A DNA stretch of 64,000 nucleotides from Halopseudomonas nanhaiensis (lineage in GTDB: Bacteria; Pseudomonadota; Gammaproteobacteria; Pseudomonadales; Pseudomonadaceae), in contig NZ_CP073751.1 in the NCBI RefSeq assembly GCF_020025155.1, positions 1,364,001 to 1,428,000 of the forward strand. Reading direction: 5' to 3'. The translations under genes and the position numbers were made by a program. How positions within the stretch are numbered: position 1 is the stretch's first letter; the number at the start of each line of letters is the position of its first letter. The notes beneath the pieces were generated by a model, which did no database searches, was not told the origin of the DNA, and worked only from the letters and a program-made list of their open reading frames with translations. This document shows positions 47,490-54,912 of this stretch, piece by piece.

Positions 47490-48317
47490 ATGAGAAAAGA
47501 AATTCCGGCTCCAGTGATAGCTGTACTCTCAGAGAATATGCCCGACTTAGAGAGTCACGCGAGCTTAGATAATCTTTTCTCTTATGCAGAGGCGCCGGGC
47601 GAGCCACCCGAGGGCTCAAAACCAATAAAAGTCCAAGCATGGCTGCGTCGCGTCAATAAGGAAGCAGAGAGACCCTTAGAGGTTTTAGGGCGCATAATTG
47701 AGTGTTACATGGAGCTTCCTGATATAGAGGAAAACTTGCGCTCAATGTATAGCATCCACGCCGCAGACACTAAGAAGGAGTTCAAAAGGAAAATTGAGGC
47801 AATATTGTCTCGTTGCAATCTTACATATATTGCGGGCGGCATAATTTCAGATGGCAGCTCAACACCTAGCCGATCATTAGCCGAGTTGATTAAAGGTCGA
47901 GATATTCCCTCAATCGATGCTGAATTTACAAGGGCCCTCGCCAATGTTAATTCAGAGCCAAGAGAAGCAGTCTCTGCTGCTTGCAATATATTGGAATCTA
48001 TATTCAAAACGTACATTACTGATGAAAACCTGGAGATGCCTCAAAAGCAGGATCTTCAGAATGTTTGGAAGGTAGTGCGCTCTGATCTCGGCTTTGAACC
48101 GGGACTGCTACAGGATGACGACCTGAAAAGGATTCTCTCTGGTGTGCTATCAGTTGTTGATGGAATTGGCGCCTTCAGAACTCATGCAAGCTCAGCGCAC
48201 GGGGAAGGTCGGAAAGTCTACAAACTTAAGCCAAGGCATGCGAGGCTCGCAATCCACGCCGCTCACACGATTGCGCTATTTGTCTTGGAGACGTGGGATG
48301 AAAGAAAGCGCCGATAA
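47490..48317 (+). CDS. Cassette 2: abortive-infection (Abi_C domain) protein
   Basis: A soluble protein of 275 residues. The C-terminal ~90 match the 'abortive infection C-terminus' family: VSAACNILESIFKTYI, a spacer with ILSGVLSVVDGIGAFRTHAS, SAHGEGRKVYKLKPRHARLA and HTIALFVLETWDER. The N-terminal part (LRRVNKEAERPLEVLGRIIECYM) is helical and of unknown role. Family members are linked to phage-resistance functions, though the mechanism is generally undefined. Codon use is more AT-rich than that of metG or rsx. It lies between two attC-like sites, so it would be a mobile defence cassette. Confidence 0.8.
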   Translation: MRKEIPAPVIAVLSENMPDLESHASLDNLFSYAEAPGEPPEGSKPIKVQAWLRRVNKEAERPLEVLGRIIECYMELPDIEENLRSMYSIHAADTKKEFKRKIEAILSRCNLTYIAGGIISDGSSTPSRSLAELIKGRDIPSIDAEFTRALANVNSEPREAVSAACNILESIFKTYITDENLEMPQKQDLQNVWKVVRSDLGFEPGLLQDDDLKRILSGVLSVVDGIGAFRTHASSAHGEGRKVYKLKPRHARLAIHAAHTIALFVLETWDERKRR

Positions 48318-48320
48318 AAA

Positions 48321-48397
48321 CTCTAACAAATGGTTCAAATCGTTCGCTTCGCTCACTGGGATGGGCTAAAGCCCGCCCCTTTCACCAAAAGTTATGG
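48321..48397 (+). repeat. attC-like recombination site 2
   Basis: A 77-bp site starting four bases after the cassette 2 stop. It begins ctctaacaaatggttcaaa and ends tttcaccaaaagttatgg. TAAC/GTTA, TGGT/ACCA and TTCAAA-like arms pair in the order expected for R''-L''...L'-R'. The centre has cgttcgcttcgctcactggg and a gggcta/agccc hairpin. This is very close to attC sites I remember from marine gammaproteobacterial integrons. Confidence 0.85.
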
Positions 48398-48416
48398 TAA
48401 AGAATAAGTATTCCGA

Positions 48417-49115
48417 ATGGCGATCATAGGCTCTACAGATATTTATATTGGGGTACGAAGTCTGCCCAAGAGGCAATTTGAGGAGTACTCCGCCCACTTA
48501 TTTGATGAGTGGGAAGCCTATGTGGGTCGAGAGTTGCAACTTCCTGATTACTCTTTATCCCTAGTGGTTGAAGAGGGATCAATTAAAGCGGTAGGGCAAA
48601 TAGCTGCCGCTCTTGGTTTCCTTTATATCGGTATTGGTCAATATGGCTCCTTCATTTCTGGATTACAAGTCATTCATAGCCAAGTACGCACTGTTAGTGG
48701 TTATCTCGGAGAACGCGCAGGGGCACCGTTCCAAAGCAGAGCGAATCCAAAGGTAAGGCGAAGTGGTGAGTCACTGTCCCGCCTCCAGATACTATTTGTA
48801 AAAGTGCAGCGAGGTGAGTTGTCAGTCGATGAGGCAATGGCAGAGTCAGAGCGCATATTTGGTTCCGAGCTTGATGATTCCATTGCGTTTAAAAGAGAGC
48901 TTCAAATATCACTTGAACATGCTCCACTTTTTCTGAAGCAATTAGCGCTACCTTTGGCTGATGCGGACGGAGAAGAAAGATACTTAGACCAAGTGACGAG
49001 AAAACCACGATCACCTCAGCCAAAACCGCCTGCGCCTGATCCGGATTTGTATCGTGTTGAAATTAGACGTGAAAGCCGCAGACGAGAGAAGGATGTGCGC
49101 ATTATTTCTCTTTAG
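48417..49115 (+). CDS. Cassette 3: unknown 232-residue protein
   Basis: The ATG is 19 bases after attC site 2, with a weak ribosome site. Residues about 1-55 look soluble (IYIGVRSLPKRQFEEYSAHL). Residues 58-85 (IAAALGFLYIGIGQYGSFIS) could be one or two amphipathic or TM helices. The rest is charged, with a Pro-rich linker (PRSPQPKPPAPDPD) and a basic end (IRRESRRREKDVR). I do not recognise a family. A hydrophobic hairpin plus a charged tail could suit a membrane-acting effector, but that is speculation. Confidence 0.65.
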   Translation: MAIIGSTDIYIGVRSLPKRQFEEYSAHLFDEWEAYVGRELQLPDYSLSLVVEEGSIKAVGQIAAALGFLYIGIGQYGSFISGLQVIHSQVRTVSGYLGERAGAPFQSRANPKVRRSGESLSRLQILFVKVQRGELSVDEAMAESERIFGSELDDSIAFKRELQISLEHAPLFLKQLALPLADADGEERYLDQVTRKPRSPQPKPPAPDPDLYRVEIRRESRRREKDVRIISL

Positions 49116-49121
49116 CCCTAA

Positions 49122-49205
49122 CCCTAACAATGCCAGACACAGCGACGGCTTTTTCGTTGCGGCTTCGCCTACACTACAAAGCCGCGCGTGCTGTCGGCGT
49201 CAGCA
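49122..49205 (+). repeat. attC-like recombination site 3
   Basis: An 84-bp palindrome starting a few bases after the cassette 3 stop. The left arm (cctaacaatgccagacacag, then cgacggcttt) pairs with the right arm (aaagccgcgcgtgctgtcgg, then cgtcagca). The right core reads GTCAGCA instead of GTTAGCA, one base off GTTRRRY. Since bases after the cut belong to the next cassette, the deviation would be carried by cassette 4. Confidence 0.78.
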
Positions 49206-49220
49206 GGCCCAGGAGACGTT

Positions 49221-50138
49221 GTGCCAATCAAGATAACCTGTCCATTTGACCTTCCGAGCTCACATGTTATCCAAGAAATAGGGTTCCGTGGCGACAATAA
49301 AATAGAACCTGAGTTACCGTTCAGGAGGAAAGACTTTCTGGCAGTGGGCACCAGTCTGGAAATTATTCGAGGCGGAAGTGACTACCGTTTTATCGTTGTA
49401 AGCGAAAGTTTAAAAACCAACAAAGAGCAGGTAGCCTATCTTGAAAAGGCAGCGGAATTTATTTCCTTCATTATTAATATTGATGAGCATAATCCACACT
49501 ACGGGAACAATTACGTTAGGATTAATTGGTGCGGTTTCAGCGCAATTCAAGTTGATGATGCCGGACAGCCATTGAACAACGGAATCGGTATATCGGATTC
49601 GCTTTCAATTACTTCAAATAGAACAGTAAAGCTTTCCGATGATTTGCCTCTAGTCGGCAGCTACCATGACATTCTGAGATTCTATTTTGATGGATTAAGA
49701 GCCGAGCACAAGAAATCAAAGTACTTTCACTGGTTTTTAGTGATAGAGTTCCTGGAAAAAAGCGAGAAGTACAAAAGCATGTTTGGCACAAAAAAGCTGT
49801 TCAGCGAATGCGACGAACAGCAACTTAGAGCGCTTGCCAATGGCATGGATTTTAATGTGAAAAAAAGTGCGATATTAGGTTTGTTGTCAAGAACAAAGGA
49901 TTCAAGAATTGAAAAGCTTGTCTTAATATTGGCGGATTTAGGTATCACGAGCCTATCTAGCTTTGGTAAATCTGAACCTATTTCTGCAAGCACTATCAAG
50001 GATGTTGTGGATGGACGTAACGCTTTATTCCATAGCGGAACTAGTTTTCCTGAAGAGGTCCTATGGCGAAACCTTTTTCCATTAGTTACGCTGGTTGCGG
50101 AACGAGTATCCCGAGAGCCCATTTGCATTGAGTCCTAA
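49221..50138 (+). CDS. Cassette 4: HEPN-motif protein, possible RNase effector
   Basis: A protein of 305 residues. I chose the GTG at 49221, with AGGAG five bases upstream; an upstream in-frame GTG at 49188 would lie inside attC 3. The C-terminal region has VVDGRNALFHSGTSFPEEVLW, whose R-N-x3-H matches the HEPN catalytic motif (RNALFH). The rest is soluble with no recognised domain; relatives are sometimes named MauJ-like or ApeA-like. HEPN proteins are often metal-independent RNases in toxin or anti-phage systems. Composition is AT-rich. Confidence 0.65.
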   Translation: MPIKITCPFDLPSSHVIQEIGFRGDNKIEPELPFRRKDFLAVGTSLEIIRGGSDYRFIVVSESLKTNKEQVAYLEKAAEFISFIINIDEHNPHYGNNYVRINWCGFSAIQVDDAGQPLNNGIGISDSLSITSNRTVKLSDDLPLVGSYHDILRFYFDGLRAEHKKSKYFHWFLVIEFLEKSEKYKSMFGTKKLFSECDEQQLRALANGMDFNVKKSAILGLLSRTKDSRIEKLVLILADLGITSLSSFGKSEPISASTIKDVVDGRNALFHSGTSFPEEVLWRNLFPLVTLVAERVSREPICIES

Positions 50139-50139
50139 G

Positions 50140-50154
50140 GTGCTAACAGAAAAT
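50140..50154 (+). repeat. Possible truncated attC at the end of the array
   Basis: Just after the cassette 4 stop, gtgctaacagaaaattgg starts like the left core of an attC (TAACA), but no matching right arm was found. It runs directly into ggggtcagttcagatgag, a repeat linked to the RAYT locus. The array may have been cut off here. Confidence 0.35.
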
Positions 50155-50300
50155 TGGGGTCAGTTCAGATGAGGGATAACCGGTTTCGGAAGCCTTCATC
50201 TTCCCCGCGATTTGTGAAAAAGAAACTGGCGTCAGATGAACATTAACTCGTCTGGCGCTTTAGGAAAAAGGGGACAGATTTATTTTCCGGCTCATTGAGG

Positions 50301-50366
50301 GGACGTTGGGCCTGCGTGTGGAGCGCCGTGGGCCTAGTAGGCCCAGCAGAGTAGATAGTAAATCTG
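50301..50366 (+). pseudogene. Remnant of a RAYT transposase 3' end
   Basis: This stretch (gttgggcctgcgtgtggagc and on) aligns over about 60 bases with the 3' end of the intact RAYT gene at about 52110-52175, with scattered mismatches, and ends in the same aaatctg. A copy of ggggacagatttatttt lies just upstream (50270-50287). No open frame survives. Confidence 0.7.
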
Positions 50367-50394
50367 CGCCCTTAATCTGAATCCGCTTGTAGCG

Positions 50395-50465
50395 CTTACT
50401 CCACCATTCCTGATCACACCCTCTTGCGCCACCGAAGCGATCACCTGGCCATCCTGGGTATAAAG
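50395..50465 (-). pseudogene. Fragment duplicating the 3' end of tesB
   Basis: About 70 bases nearly identical to the tesB 3' end at 52600-52668 (cttactccaccattc... ccatcctg.gtata), including the region of the stop codon, with small differences and a one-base insertion. The rest of the gene is absent. Confidence 0.75.
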
Positions 50466-50466
50466 C

Positions 50467-50497
50467 AAAAAGGGGTCAGATTGAACTGACCCCTTTT
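50467..50497. repeat. Short perfect inverted repeat of the RAYT locus
   Basis: aaaaggggtcag / ctgacccctttt with a small loop. The ggggtcag motif recurs near 50155, 53574 and 54818. It may be a REP-type substrate of the RAYT enzyme or a terminator for the neighbouring DUF3297 copy on the minus strand. Confidence 0.6.
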
Positions 50498-50498
50498 G

Positions 50499-50790
50499 GT
50501 CCTCAAACTCGCGCCAGATGTCTTTAGCTATAAAATGCTTCGACCTTGCCTTTCAGCGTGATCAGCACTGGCTGACCGCGGCGGTCCAATGCCTTGGGGG
50601 AAGGGGTTTTTATCCAACCTTCGCTGATGCAGTACTCCTCGACGTTGGTACGCTCTTTGCCGTTCAGCATGATGCCGACATTATGGTCGAAAATCTCTTC
50701 GACATAATGTGGACTAAGGGGATTGCTGGACAGCCTGTCCGGTAAAGGAGGCAGCGATTTGGTATCGTTCATGCGGCGGTCCTGAGCTTG
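50499..50790. repeat. Left copy of a ~290-bp direct repeat
   Basis: ggtcctca(a/g)actcgcgcc through cctgagcttgaata is repeated at 52195-52490, with about three base differences over ~290 bp. The two copies flank the RAYT gene and each carries a DUF3297 gene, so the duplication is recent. Confidence 0.9.
50524..50772 (-). CDS. DUF3297 family protein, duplicate copy A
   Basis: A soluble protein of 82 residues (PLPDRLSSNPLSPHYVEEIF, GKERTNVEEYCISEGWIKT, ALDRRGQPVLITLKG). It matches the uncharacterised DUF3297 family. It is nearly identical to the copy at 52221-52469 and differs by Leu for Arg in NP(L/R)SPHY. Because the family usually has Arg there, as I recall, this copy looks like the derived one. 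AGGA lies about eight bases upstream of the ATG. Confidence 0.85.
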   Translation of the reverse strand: MNDTKSLPPLPDRLSSNPLSPHYVEEIFDHNVGIMLNGKERTNVEEYCISEGWIKTPSPKALDRRGQPVLITLKGKVEAFYS

Positions 50791-50795
50791 AATAG

Positions 50796-50922
50796 AAAAA
50801 AGGGGACAGATTTATTTTTCCGGATCGAATCGCACGAACCTTGCGCCAGTTCATGGCCCCGCTTGCTGTCGAAAGCTGAGCTACCCGCCTCGGCCTAACA
50901 TAAAACGGACAGATTTATTTTC
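50796..50922. repeat. Copy of the RAYT upstream region
   Basis: ggggacagatttattttt, then ttgcgccagttcatggcccc, cgctgtcgaa-like and gctacccgcctc repeat the sequence at 51367-51465 just upstream of the RAYT start. A second, decayed cggacagatttattttc follows at 50905. It looks like a leftover of another RAYT insertion or duplication. Confidence 0.75.
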
Positions 50923-50937
50923 TCCTACCCGCATTTA

Positions 50938-51312
50938 TTAGGACAGACTAGCAGCGGCCTCCTTTCTCAACTTCCTGTACCAGTAAGTTAAGTAAATTAA
51001 ATAGCAGAACGGCCCAGCCATGATCACGAATATTAGCGCTTGCGGGAAGAAAACAAGAGGAAGCAGAAAAAGCAGACGATGCTTGAGCATCCTGACAGCG
51101 TCACCGAAAAGCGCAAGGTAGGTGAGACCAGTCGGAACGATCCCAATCGCCATCAGCCCCACTAAGACCGGGCTCTTATTGATCTCCTCTACGTATAACC
51201 CCGCCACCGGCCCGCCAATTACCGCAAGCGCAGCGCCTACCCAGAGGAACATCAAATAGCGTTTTGCGGTCCCGAGCGAAAAATTGCGCACGCTTAATCC
51301 TTTAGTCACCAC
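50938..51312 (-). CDS. Hypothetical small membrane protein
   Basis: A protein of 124 residues with three to four TM segments (MFLWVGAALAVIGGPVAGLY, PVLVGLMAIGIVPTGLTYLA, LLFLLPLVFFPQALIFVIMA, and YLIYLTYWY). Composition is less GC-rich than the chromosome average. It lies alone between two copies of the RAYT upstream repeat. No family recognised. Confidence 0.6.
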   Translation of the reverse strand: MVTKGLSVRNFSLGTAKRYLMFLWVGAALAVIGGPVAGLYVEEINKSPVLVGLMAIGIVPTGLTYLALFGDAVRMLKHRLLFLLPLVFFPQALIFVIMAGPFCYLIYLTYWYRKLRKEAAASLS

Positions 51313-51479
51313 GTCTAGTCACCACGTCATTTTTCGGTTTTGTAGCTTCTCAAAAAAAGCAGACGGAAAAAAGCGGACCGATTTATTCTGCCTTTTAATA
51401 GCACCAGACGTTGCGCCAGTTCACGGCCCCGCTCGCTGTCGAAGGCTAAGCTACCCGCCTCAAGCGAAAGGAGCCGATC

Positions 51480-52166
51480 ATGCCAAGGACAGGCCGACTC
51501 GTCATGCCGGGTTATCCGCATCACATCGTTCAGCGAGGCCACAACCGCCAACTGGTCTTCGCCGAGCGAAGCGATTACGAGCACTACCTCTCCAACCTCC
51601 GCGAACTGAAGGAACAGTGCGGCATCAAGGTGTTCAGCTACTGCTTGATGACCAACCATGTGCATCTCGTCGTCAGCCCTGACACCGCGGCTGGCCTCGG
51701 CGCTTTCATGAAGGGCTTGGCCGCTCGAGCGACACGATACCGGAACAAGCTGAAAGGGCGCTCGGGTACGCTTTGGGAGTGGCGGTATAAGTCCAGCGTG
51801 GTAGATAGCGAAGAGTATCTCCTCGCCTGCAGCCGTTACATCGAACTGAACCCGGTACGAGCACGTATGGTTGCTCTTGCCGGTGACTATGAGTGGTCCA
51901 GCTTTCAACAGCGTGTTGGAGCAAAGCCGGAGTGGCTGGATAGCAGTCCGTGCTTTACCTCGTTGGGTTCTACGGCAGCCGAGGCTCGTTCAAAGTACGG
52001 CATTTTTGTGGAAGGCGGGATACCCGACGCGGAATACGAGCTGATCCGACAAGCAGTACAACGCAACCAACTGACCGGTTCTGGGAAGTTCGTGGACGCG
52101 ATCGAGGCGACGCTGGGCCTGCGTGTTGAGCGCCGTGGTCCTGGTAGGCCAAAGAGAGAAAAATAA
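51480..52166 (+). mobile_element. REP-associated tyrosine transposase (RAYT, TnpA-REP)
   Basis: A Y1-type HUH nuclease of 228 residues related to IS200/IS605 TnpA. The HUH motif is in MTNHVHLVV (about 58-66), and the catalytic Tyr is likely in LLACSRYIELNPVRARMV. The start MPRTGRLVMPGYPHHIVQRG is typical. AAGGAG precedes the ATG by about six bases. The stop lies inside an inverted copy of the ggggacagatttatttt repeat. RAYTs move or maintain REP sequences and are usually domesticated single-copy genes. Confidence 0.93.
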
Positions 52167-52180
52167 ATCTGTCCCCTTTT
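52160..52180 (-). repeat. Inverted terminal-type repeat at the RAYT 3' end
   Basis: aaataaatctgtccccttt is the reverse complement of the ggggacagatttatttt motif found upstream at 50270, 50800 and, decayed, at 51367. It overlaps the RAYT stop codon, so the gene is framed by an inverted pair. Confidence 0.85.
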
Positions 52181-52194
52181 GGTCGACCCCTTTT

Positions 52195-52490
52195 GGTCCT
52201 CAGACTCGCGCCAGATGTCTTTAGCTATAAAATGCTTCGACCTTGCCTTTCAGCGTGATCAGCACTGGCTGACCGCGGCGGTCCAATGCCTTGGGGGAAG
52301 GGGTTTTTATCCAACCTTCGCTGATGCAGTACTCCTCGACGTTGGTACGCTCTTTGCCGTTCAGCATGATGCCGACATTATGGTCGAAAATCTCTTCGAC
52401 ATAATGTGGACTACGGGGATTGCTGGACAGCCTGTCCGGTAAAGGAGGCAGCGATTTCGTATCGTTCATGCGGCGGTCCTGAGCTTGAAT
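52195..52490. repeat. Right copy of the ~290-bp direct repeat
   Basis: Matches 50499-50790 with about three base differences. This copy continues into sequence leading to the intact tesB gene, which suggests it is the original location. Confidence 0.9.
52221..52469 (-). CDS. DUF3297 family protein, copy B
   Basis: A protein of 82 residues, the same as copy A apart from NPRSPHY instead of NPLSPHY. The family is uncharacterised; it is small, soluble and without signal or TM. It lies 131 bases downstream of tesB on the same strand and is probably the ancestral copy. Confidence 0.88.
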   Translation of the reverse strand: MNDTKSLPPLPDRLSSNPRSPHYVEEIFDHNVGIMLNGKERTNVEEYCISEGWIKTPSPKALDRRGQPVLITLKGKVEAFYS

Positions 52491-52600
52491 AAAGGTGGCT
52501 ATTTTAGAGAGTAAAGAACTGGCGCTCAAGAAGACCGGCGCTGAAGTGTTTTGGGGTGTAGCTATTCAATTCATGTTGGCAGTTCTGTCGTTTTTAGCCC

Positions 52601-53470
52601 TTACTCCACCATTCTGATCAAACCCTCTTGCGCCACCGAAGCGATCAGCTGGCCATCCTGCGTATAGATGCTGCCTCGGTTGAGTCCGCGCGAGGCGCCG
52701 GACCAGGGGCTATCCATAACGTATAGCATCCAGTCCTCGGTTCGGATTTCAGTGGCGTGAAACCAGATGGCGTGGTCGATGCTGGCGGAGCGAATCTGGG
52801 GGTCGCGCCAGGTCACGCCGTGAGGCCGCATGCAGGTACTGAGCAGGGACAGATCGGACGCGTAGGCCAGGGTGGCTCGTTGCAATGGCGCGTTATTCCC
52901 TATCGACTCACGGCTGCGGAACCACATGCTCTGCTGGTCGGTCGGCTCGACGGTCAGGAAGTTGGCCTCCCCGTTAACCGGCCGGACCTCGAAAGGGCGC
53001 TCCCGGCTCAGCATGGGGTGGAGCTTCTCAGGAAGCTGGTCGGCGTGCGCCTGGGCGAGCTCTCGCTCATTCGGCAAGCCCTCCGGGCCCCGTTTCTCTG
53101 GCATCGGTTGCTGGTGGGCCAGGCCCGGCTCGGGCGCTTGGAACGACGCCGTCAGGCTGAAGATCGGCTTGTCGTTCTGCCGGGCGACCACCCGCCGGTT
53201 GCTGAAGCTGCGGCCGTCCAGGTCGGCGAAGACCTCATAGTGTATCGGCAAGGCGCTGTCGCCCGGGCGCATGAAATAGTTGTGGGCGGAATGCACCTGT
53301 TTGTCAGGGGCCACCGTGTTGGAGGCTGCCATGAGCGCCTGGGCCAGCACTTCGCCGCCAAAGATGCGGCCGCGATCGCCCTCAAGGCGGTGCCCGATGA
53401 AGTGGGTCTCGTCGATCCGGTCCACGTCCAACAGGTCGGACAGCAAGCTCTTCTGTTTCGGTTCGTTCAT
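52601..53470 (-). CDS. tesB: Acyl-CoA thioesterase II
   Basis: A double hot-dog thioesterase of 289 residues that hydrolyses medium- and long-chain acyl-CoA. Motifs: GRIFGGEVLAQALMAA, HSAHNYFMRPGDS, and the C-terminal SIDHAIWFHATEIRTEDWML with the catalytic Asp; DSPWSGASRGLNRGSIYTQD is typical. The start MNEPKQKSLL at 53470 gives the usual length, but no good ribosome site is seen. Its last 70 bases were copied to 50395-50465. Confidence 0.94.
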   Translation of the reverse strand: MNEPKQKSLLSDLLDVDRIDETHFIGHRLEGDRGRIFGGEVLAQALMAASNTVAPDKQVHSAHNYFMRPGDSALPIHYEVFADLDGRSFSNRRVVARQNDKPIFSLTASFQAPEPGLAHQQPMPEKRGPEGLPNERELAQAHADQLPEKLHPMLSRERPFEVRPVNGEANFLTVEPTDQQSMWFRSRESIGNNAPLQRATLAYASDLSLLSTCMRPHGVTWRDPQIRSASIDHAIWFHATEIRTEDWMLYVMDSPWSGASRGLNRGSIYTQDGQLIASVAQEGLIRMVE

Positions 53471-53719
53471 GAGGTGAGGTTCTCGTGCCAATTTGGAAGC
53501 GCTTCCGGCGGAGCGGAACCTTAGCACAGCCACATGCGCTGATCAGCGTCTACATTTGTCCAACTGAGCAATTGGGGTCAGATGATATTTCTCAAATCCC
53601 CGGTTCGGACGTTCGCTTCGTCAACTGGCGTCCTTCCAGGCACTGTTGCGACGCATACCATGCAAGGATACGATGGCCGGTGATGGCAGGATGATGCTCG
53701 ATTCAAGGACGATGCGTAC

Positions 53720-54808
53720 ATGGATGCACGAGGTGTGGAGGAGGGACCCCGCTCGCAGTTTTGGCTGATGAGCATGCGCTGCTGCCTCATGGCAGGCAGT
53801 GTGGATATCGCGTTTTTCTTTATCTTCCACTATCTGGGCTCGCCTATTCTGGCATGGGTCAACGTGGCGAGCGTCGCCATGTATGCCGTTGCCTATTTTG
53901 CGCTCAAGCGCCGGCGTAACCGATTGGCAGTGCTCCTGATCTGGTTGGAAGTGTTGGGACACTCGGCGTTGGGCACCTTGTTGGTGGGGTGGCACAGCGG
54001 CTTTCATTACTATCTTCTAATGTTCATACCCGCCCTCTTTGCAGGCACGCGATCCGTGCGCTGGGCCGGCATTTCGGTTTTCTGCCTTTGGCTGTTCTAT
54101 ATTGCGCTCAGCTTTACCATGCGCGTGGTTGACCCTATCCAGCCGATCCCGGCGAATGCGCTCGCCGGTTTGCATCTTTTCAATTTGACTGTTGTGTTCA
54201 TCATGTTCAGTTACCTCTCGGTGTACTACATGATGACGGTCAAACAGGCGCATCGGGTCCTTCGTCGTATGGCTACCACGGATCCGCTTACACGGCTTTT
54301 CAACCGTCGACACATGATCGAGCTGGCGGCCCGGGATATTTCCGGCAACGACCGGCACAGTCCGCAACTGGCTATCCTGCTGATGGACGTGGATCACTTC
54401 AAACAGCTGAATGATCGCTTCGGGCATGATCTCGGCGATCGTGTCCTGTGCGAACTCAGCAGTGTCATCAAGGACGCTGTGCGTGAGAAGGACTATGTCG
54501 GCCGCTGGGGAGGGGAGGAGTTTTTGGCTGTGTTACCTGACAGCGACTCCAGTCAGGCAGGAATGATTGCCGAGCGGGTCAGAGCGGCTGTGGACGAATT
54601 CGATTGGTCCCGGCTCGGCCTGGACACTGCGGTAACCCTCAGCATTGGTGTCAGTCATCTCGTCCCTGGCGAGAGCTTCAACGAATGCGTTGCCCGAGCT
54701 GATTCAGCTTTGTATATCAGTAAGGACAGCGGTCGAAATCGAGTGTCGATTGCAAGCTGCATTGAGCTCAGTAGCAAGTCCGATTATGCAGCTAGTTCAG
54801 CTGTTTAA
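53720..54808 (+). CDS. Membrane-bound diguanylate cyclase (GGDEF)
   Basis: A protein of 362 residues. Five to six TMs in the first ~170 residues act as a possible membrane sensor. The GGDEF domain spans about 190-350, with the active site WGGEEFLAV. An RxxD inhibitory site (REKD) lies exactly five residues before GGEEF, so feedback by c-di-GMP is likely. The enzyme makes c-di-GMP from two GTP. The start is uncertain because no strong ribosome site precedes 53720. Confidence 0.9.
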   Translation: MDARGVEEGPRSQFWLMSMRCCLMAGSVDIAFFFIFHYLGSPILAWVNVASVAMYAVAYFALKRRRNRLAVLLIWLEVLGHSALGTLLVGWHSGFHYYLLMFIPALFAGTRSVRWAGISVFCLWLFYIALSFTMRVVDPIQPIPANALAGLHLFNLTVVFIMFSYLSVYYMMTVKQAHRVLRRMATTDPLTRLFNRRHMIELAARDISGNDRHSPQLAILLMDVDHFKQLNDRFGHDLGDRVLCELSSVIKDAVREKDYVGRWGGEEFLAVLPDSDSSQAGMIAERVRAAVDEFDWSRLGLDTAVTLSIGVSHLVPGESFNECVARADSALYISKDSGRNRVSIASCIELSSKSDYAASSAV

Positions 54809-54816
54809 GCATCAAC

Positions 54817-54861
54817 GGGGTCAGATGAGCGTTAATTGATCCATAACGTTCATCCGACCCC
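54817..54861. repeat. Inverted repeat of the ggggtcagatga family
   Basis: An 18-base arm (ggggtcagatgagcgtta) pairs with taacgttcatccgacccc with three mismatches around a short loop, just after the diguanylate cyclase stop. It may serve as a terminator and shares its outer part with the short repeats at 50155, 50471 and 53574. Confidence 0.7.
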
Positions 54862-54912
54862 CTTGCCCCAGAGCGCGCATGCTGCTCAAGACTAGGAGTA
54901 TTCGCTTGATCT

